Origin: Solobacterium sp. UBA1789
GTDB lineage: Bacteria; Bacillota_I; Bacilli_A; Erysipelotrichales; Erysipelotrichaceae
Direction: 5' to 3'
Assembly (NCBI GenBank): GCA_002314515.1
Contig: DCGB01000088.1
Coordinates: forward strand, 1,571-10,076
DNA length: 8,506 nt
Below are positions 5,320-8,506 of the stretch, piece after piece (the stretch's first letter is position 1; each line of letters opens with the position of its first letter). The translations under genes and the position numbers were made by a program. The notes beneath the pieces were generated by a model. It worked only from the letters and a program-made list of their open reading frames with translations. It searched no databases and had not been told where the DNA came from.

Positions 5320-8255
5320 TTTTTACTCTCCAAGTATTTTTTCAAATAGATACCGGTATAACTGTTTTCACACTTCATAACTTCTTCCGGCGTACCACTG
5401 GCAATAACTTCACCGCCATGGTAACCACCCTCAGGACCCAGGTCGATAATATGATCAGCACATTTAATGATATCCAGATTGTGTTCGATTACAATAACTG
5501 TATCACCGCCATCAACAATCCTATCAATGATTCTGATTAATTTCGCAACATCATCAGTATGTAAACCTGTTGTTGGCTCATCAAGAATATATAAAGTTTT
5601 ACCTGTAGAAGGTCTTGCAAGCTCAGAAGCAAGCTTAACTCTTTGGGCTTCACCACCTGATAAAGTTAGAGCATTTTGTCCAAGCTGAATATACCCCAAT
5701 CCAACACTCTTTAGAGTTTCAAGCTTTTTGGCAATATGAGGGATTCCTGCAAAGAAATCTGCAGCATCTTCAATTGTCATATCAAGAACATCACTGATAC
5801 TTTTGCCCTTATATAAAACATCAAGGGTTTCCTGATTAAACCTTTTACCATGACATACATCACACTGTATAAAAACATCAGGTAAAAAGTTCATTTCAAT
5901 AGTTAATGTACCAGCTCCCTGACAAGTCTCACAACGTCCACCTTTAACATTAAAGCTAAAACGACCACCTTTATAACCATGAGCCTTAGATTCTGGTAAA
6001 GAAGCATACAACTCTCTTATTTTATCAAATACACCAATATAAGTTACAGGATTACTTCGAGGAGTTCTTCCAATTGGACTTTGATCAATATTGATTATCT
6101 TATCAATATTTTCTAATCCTGTAAGTTTTTTATAATGTCCAGTTTCGTATTCAGTACGCATTAACTGATTGCTTATAGCCGGATACAAAACATCATTCAT
6201 TAAAGTAGACTTTCCACTACCAGACACACCAGTAATACAAGTAAAAGCCCCTAAAGGAATCTCAATACTAACATCCTTTAAGTTGTGTTCAGTAACTCCT
6301 TGCAAGCTAATTACGTTACCATTTCCCTTTCTTCTTGATTCAGGAATCTTCATTCTTATTTTGCCAGCAAGATATCTTCCTGTAACACTTTCTTCTACTT
6401 CCATTACCTGCTTTGGAGTACCGCTTGCCATTACTCGTCCACCATGCACACCTGCACCAGGACCAATATCAATAAGCCAGTCAGAAGTAAGTAACGTCTG
6501 TTCATCATGCTCAACAACTACAACTGTGTTTCCTAAATCTCTAAGATAAGTTAAGGAATCAATTAATCTCTGATTATCTCGCTGATGAAGACCAATAGAA
6601 GGCTCATCAAGAATATACATTACACCTGTAAGTCCACTACCAATTTGTGTACTAAGCCTAATACGCTGAGCTTCACCTCCACTGAGGGTTGCTGCAGAAC
6701 GCTCTAAGGTTAAATACTCAAGACCTACATTTTTCAAAAAGCTTAATCTTGCTTTTATTTCTTTTAATACCTGTGAAGCAATTTTGTTTTCAGTTTCTGT
6801 TAACTCAAGCTTATCAAAAAAATCTATAGTATCTAATACAGAAAACTCAGTTAAATCCCATATATTTTTGTTACCAACAGTAACACCTAAAGCTTCCTTT
6901 CTAAGACGCTTACCGTTACAGCTTGTACACTGACAGTGAGACATAAACTTTTCTTCCATACGAGCTTTCTGGTTATCACCCCAAGCTTCTGCATAATGGC
7001 GACGCATATCCTTTAGAACACCAATCCTAGGACGTTTGTATTCACTATAACCTTCACCACTTTGCTTTTGATAAGTCCAGTGAAGTATTTTATTTTCATC
7101 GCCGTTCCAAAGATAATCAAATTGCTTTTTAGTAAGCTTGTTTATTGGAGTATCAAGAGAAAATCCACCAGCCTCTGCTATTGCACTAAACATGGAAGAG
7201 TTCCAAGAGCTATCTGGATTATAATAACTAATACCACCTTCATTAAAAGAAAGAGAATCATCAGGAATAATTAAATCCTTATTCCATTCCATTTTTTCGC
7301 CTAAACCAGAACAATCAGGACAGGCACCAAAAGGATTGTTAAAAGAAAAAAGACGAGGCTGCAACTCAGGAATACTTATTCCACAATCAGGACAGGCATT
7401 CTTTTGAGAAAAGAAAACCTCTTGCTCTACATACTCAGCATTTGCATCAAGCTGGATTCCCTTTGCAATCATTGAAGAAACAATTTCACTAAAAGCTGCA
7501 TCTTCCTTGCTAACTCTTCTAAGTACAATAATTATACCGTTAGAGCTTTTAAGTGCTGTTTCAACAGAATCGGCAACACGCTTTCTTATATCTTCCTTTA
7601 AGACAATTCTATCTACAACAATTTCAATAGTGTGCTTTTTTTGCTTATCAAGCTTAACAGTCTCTTCAAAATCTACCATTAGGCCATCAATACGGGCACG
7701 AACAAAGCCTGCTTTTTTTGCATCTTCGATTACTTTTACATGCTCGCCCTTTTTACCCCTAATAACTGGAGATAAAACTGTAAGTCTTGTACCCAAATCC
7801 CAGCTCATGATTGTATCAATAATCTGGTCAATAGACTGTTCGTTTATTTCTCTTCCACAATTAGGACAATGAGGCTTACCAATTCTTGAAAAAAGTAATC
7901 GGTAATAATCATATATTTCTGTTACTGTTCCCACTGTAGAACGAGGATTTTTATGAGTAGTTTTCTGTTCAATAGAAATGGCAGGAGAAAGACCGGTTAT
8001 TAAATCTACATCAGGCTTATCCATTCTACCTAAAAACTGACGGGCATAAGAAGACAAGCTTTCCATATAGCGTCGCTGTCCTTCTGCAAAAAGAGTATCA
8101 AAAGCAAGGGATGACTTACCACTACCAGAAAGCCCACTTATAGTTACAAGCTTATTTCTAGGAATCTCGACACTGATATTTTTTAGATTATGTTCTCTGG
8201 CACCCTGAATTACTATCTTTTCACCATCGACAGAATTAATTGAACTACTACTCAT
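5316..8255 (-). CDS. uvrA: Excinuclease ABC subunit A (UvrA)
   Basis: UvrA is the damage-sensing ATPase of nucleotide excision repair; as a dimer it loads UvrB on lesions. At 979 aa it is slightly longer than the usual 940-960. Both ABC modules are intact: Walker A at 41-49 (GLSGSGKSS) and 676-683 (GVSGSGKS), signatures LSGGEAQR at 524-531 and 865-872, and Walker B with ILDEP at 548-552 and 889-893. Zinc-type CxxC pairs occur at 130/133, 288/291, 312/315, 443/446, 775/778 and 798/801. About 12 residues, serine-rich at first, precede the usual family N-terminus (EKIVIQGAREHNLK). No Shine-Dalgarno sequence is visible before the ATG at 8255, but a promoter lies so close that the transcript may be leaderless. 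Codon use changes within the gene: none of about 82 leucines up to residue ~905 uses CTG and GGA is frequent, whereas the last 55 codons use CTG, GGC and CCG as the neighbouring genes do. It ends in TGA overlapping hprK. Confidence 0.97.
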   Translation of the reverse strand: MSSSSINSVDGEKIVIQGAREHNLKNISVEIPRNKLVTISGLSGSGKSSLAFDTLFAEGQRRYMESLSSYARQFLGRMDKPDVDLITGLSPAISIEQKTTHKNPRSTVGTVTEIYDYYRLLFSRIGKPHCPNCGREINEQSIDQIIDTIMSWDLGTRLTVLSPVIRGKKGEHVKVIEDAKKAGFVRARIDGLMVDFEETVKLDKQKKHTIEIVVDRIVLKEDIRKRVADSVETALKSSNGIIIVLRRVSKEDAAFSEIVSSMIAKGIQLDANAEYVEQEVFFSQKNACPDCGISIPELQPRLFSFNNPFGACPDCSGLGEKMEWNKDLIIPDDSLSFNEGGISYYNPDSSWNSSMFSAIAEAGGFSLDTPINKLTKKQFDYLWNGDENKILHWTYQKQSGEGYSEYKRPRIGVLKDMRRHYAEAWGDNQKARMEEKFMSHCQCTSCNGKRLRKEALGVTVGNKNIWDLTEFSVLDTIDFFDKLELTETENKIASQVLKEIKARLSFLKNVGLEYLTLERSAATLSGGEAQRIRLSTQIGSGLTGVMYILDEPSIGLHQRDNQRLIDSLTYLRDLGNTVVVVEHDEQTLLTSDWLIDIGPGAGVHGGRVMASGTPKQVMEVEESVTGRYLAGKIRMKIPESRRKGNGNVISLQGVTEHNLKDVSIEIPLGAFTCITGVSGSGKSTLMNDVLYPAISNQLMRTEYETGHYKKLTGLENIDKIINIDQSPIGRTPRSNPVTYIGVFDKIRELYASLPESKAHGYKGGRFSFNVKGGRCETCQGAGTLTIEMNFLPDVFIQCDVCHGKRFNQETLDVLYKGKSISDVLDMTIEDAADFFAGIPHIAKKLETLKSVGLGYIQLGQNALTLSGGEAQRVKLASELARPSTGKTLYILDEPTTGLHTDDVAKLIRIIDRIVDGGDTVIVIEHNLDIIKCADHIIDLGPEGGYHGGEVIASGTPEEVMKCENSYTGIYLKKYLESKK

Positions 8256-8263
8256 AGCATAAA

Positions 8264-8292
8264 AGTATAATGCTTTTTAACTTTTTTCTCAA
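8264..8292 (-). promoter_or_regulatory. Sigma-A-type promoter of uvrA
   Basis: On the minus strand TTGAGA (8292-8287, five of six to TTGACA) is separated by exactly 17 bases from TATACT (8269-8264, five of six to TATAAT). Only eight bases separate the -10 from the uvrA ATG at 8255, so the expected start site is about 8257-8255. The -10 is flanked by a short inverted repeat, AGCAT (8274-8270) and ATGCT (8260-8256). No Bacillus-type LexA box (CGAAC-N4-GTTCG) is visible nearby. Confidence 0.65.
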
Positions 8293-8306
8293 CAATTGGC
8301 AACTAC

Positions 8307-8365
8307 AGTAACTTTTTCACCTCATTCATACCTGACAAGAGATTAAAACGCAAGGAAAAGTTACT
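8307..8365. repeat. 10-bp inverted repeat upstream of the uvrA promoter
   Basis: AGTAACTTTT at 8307-8316 has its exact reverse complement AAAAGTTACT at 8356-8365, with 39 bases between. It lies just upstream of the uvrA -35. It could be a pair of half-sites for a regulator or chance in AT-rich DNA; no loop structure makes it an obvious terminator. Confidence 0.35.
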
Positions 8366-8406
8366 AAAAACACAGTATTAAGTGATGTATTATCCAGTAT
8401 AAAGTC

Positions 8407-8506
8407 ATCAAAACTACGCCGTAGTCTCATAAAAACAACGGCATAGTCTTTTAAAAGCAGTGCCAGTGTTTTTTAAAAGCAGTGGCACTGCTGTAAAAAA
8501 AGAACG
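8407..8506. repeat. Tandem array of imperfect 22-bp units with dyad-symmetric cores
   Basis: Four units begin at 8407, 8429, 8451 and 8473, each 22 bases long, and a fifth starts at 8495 and is cut by the window edge. Each has an A-rich left part (columns 3-6 are AAAA in units 2-4), C in column 8, G in column 12, C in column 14 and G in column 18. Units 3 and 4 share TTAAAAGCAGTG. The core is a dyad around column 13: perfect in unit 1 (ACTACGCCGTAGT, 8413-8425) and unit 4 (AGCAGTGGCACTGCT, 8478-8492), degenerate in units 2 and 3. There are no spacers, so it is not CRISPR. The period is not a multiple of three, so it is not a coding repeat. Possible roles are an operator array, protein-binding iterons, or hairpins ending an upstream minus-strand gene; I cannot choose among them. 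Confidence 0.7.

Noticed and set aside
5316..8255. Mycoplasma-type genetic code (TGA as tryptophan)
   Set aside because: The uvrA frame ends in TGA exactly where hprK begins, and tryptophans in these genes are TGG.
8407..8506. CRISPR array
   Set aside because: The 22-bp units abut directly with no unique spacers, and the repeats themselves vary.
8256..8506. LexA (SOS) operator upstream of uvrA
   Set aside because: I looked for a CGAAC-N4-GTTCG-type site and found none. Only a lone GAACG occurs at the very end of the window, where it cannot be judged.

Overview
The window is AT-rich bacterial DNA with every recognisable gene on the minus strand. The low-GC Bacillota (Firmicutes) signature is clear: an HPr kinase/phosphorylase next to lgt and a PpaX-like phosphatase, GpmI-type phosphoglycerate mutase and AGGAGG-type ribosome binding sites. 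Standard code is used: uvrA ends in TGA while tryptophans are TGG, which argues against Mycoplasma. The class Erysipelotrichia or a close relative is my best guess, but that is inference and no genus can be named.

Layout, read in the direction of transcription (high to low coordinates). 8506-8256 is a 251-base noncoding stretch. It holds a tandem array of imperfect 22-bp units with dyad-symmetric cores that runs off the window edge, then a good sigma-A-type promoter placed so close to uvrA that the mRNA would be leaderless or nearly so. Next comes a tight cluster: uvrA (8255-5316), overlapping by 4 bases with hprK (5319-4387), then 4 bases, then a fused lgt::HAD-phosphatase gene (4382-2931). 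Then follow upp (2894-2274) with an intrinsic terminator, gpmI (2203-635) with an intrinsic terminator overlapping its stop codon, and the first 201 codons of an MBL-fold hydrolase (605-1) that runs off the left edge.

How the genes fit together: HprK phosphorylates HPr on serine and removes that phosphate by phosphorolysis, releasing pyrophosphate. In Bacillus the hprK operon carries lgt and the separate pyrophosphatase gene ppaX. Here the PpaX-like domain is joined in frame to the C-terminus of the membrane enzyme Lgt, which should place a soluble HAD phosphatase on the inner face of the membrane. GpmI is a glycolytic enzyme and Upp salvages uracil using PRPP and releases PPi, so several neighbours touch central carbon or pyrophosphate metabolism. 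UvrA is nucleotide excision repair.

The most notable points are the Lgt-HAD fusion, the 22-bp dyad array upstream of uvrA, the codon-usage mosaic inside uvrA (no CTG leucine codon in about 82 leucines, then CTG in the last 55 codons, as in its neighbours), and two genes (uvrA and the MBL gene) that lack a visible Shine-Dalgarno sequence.
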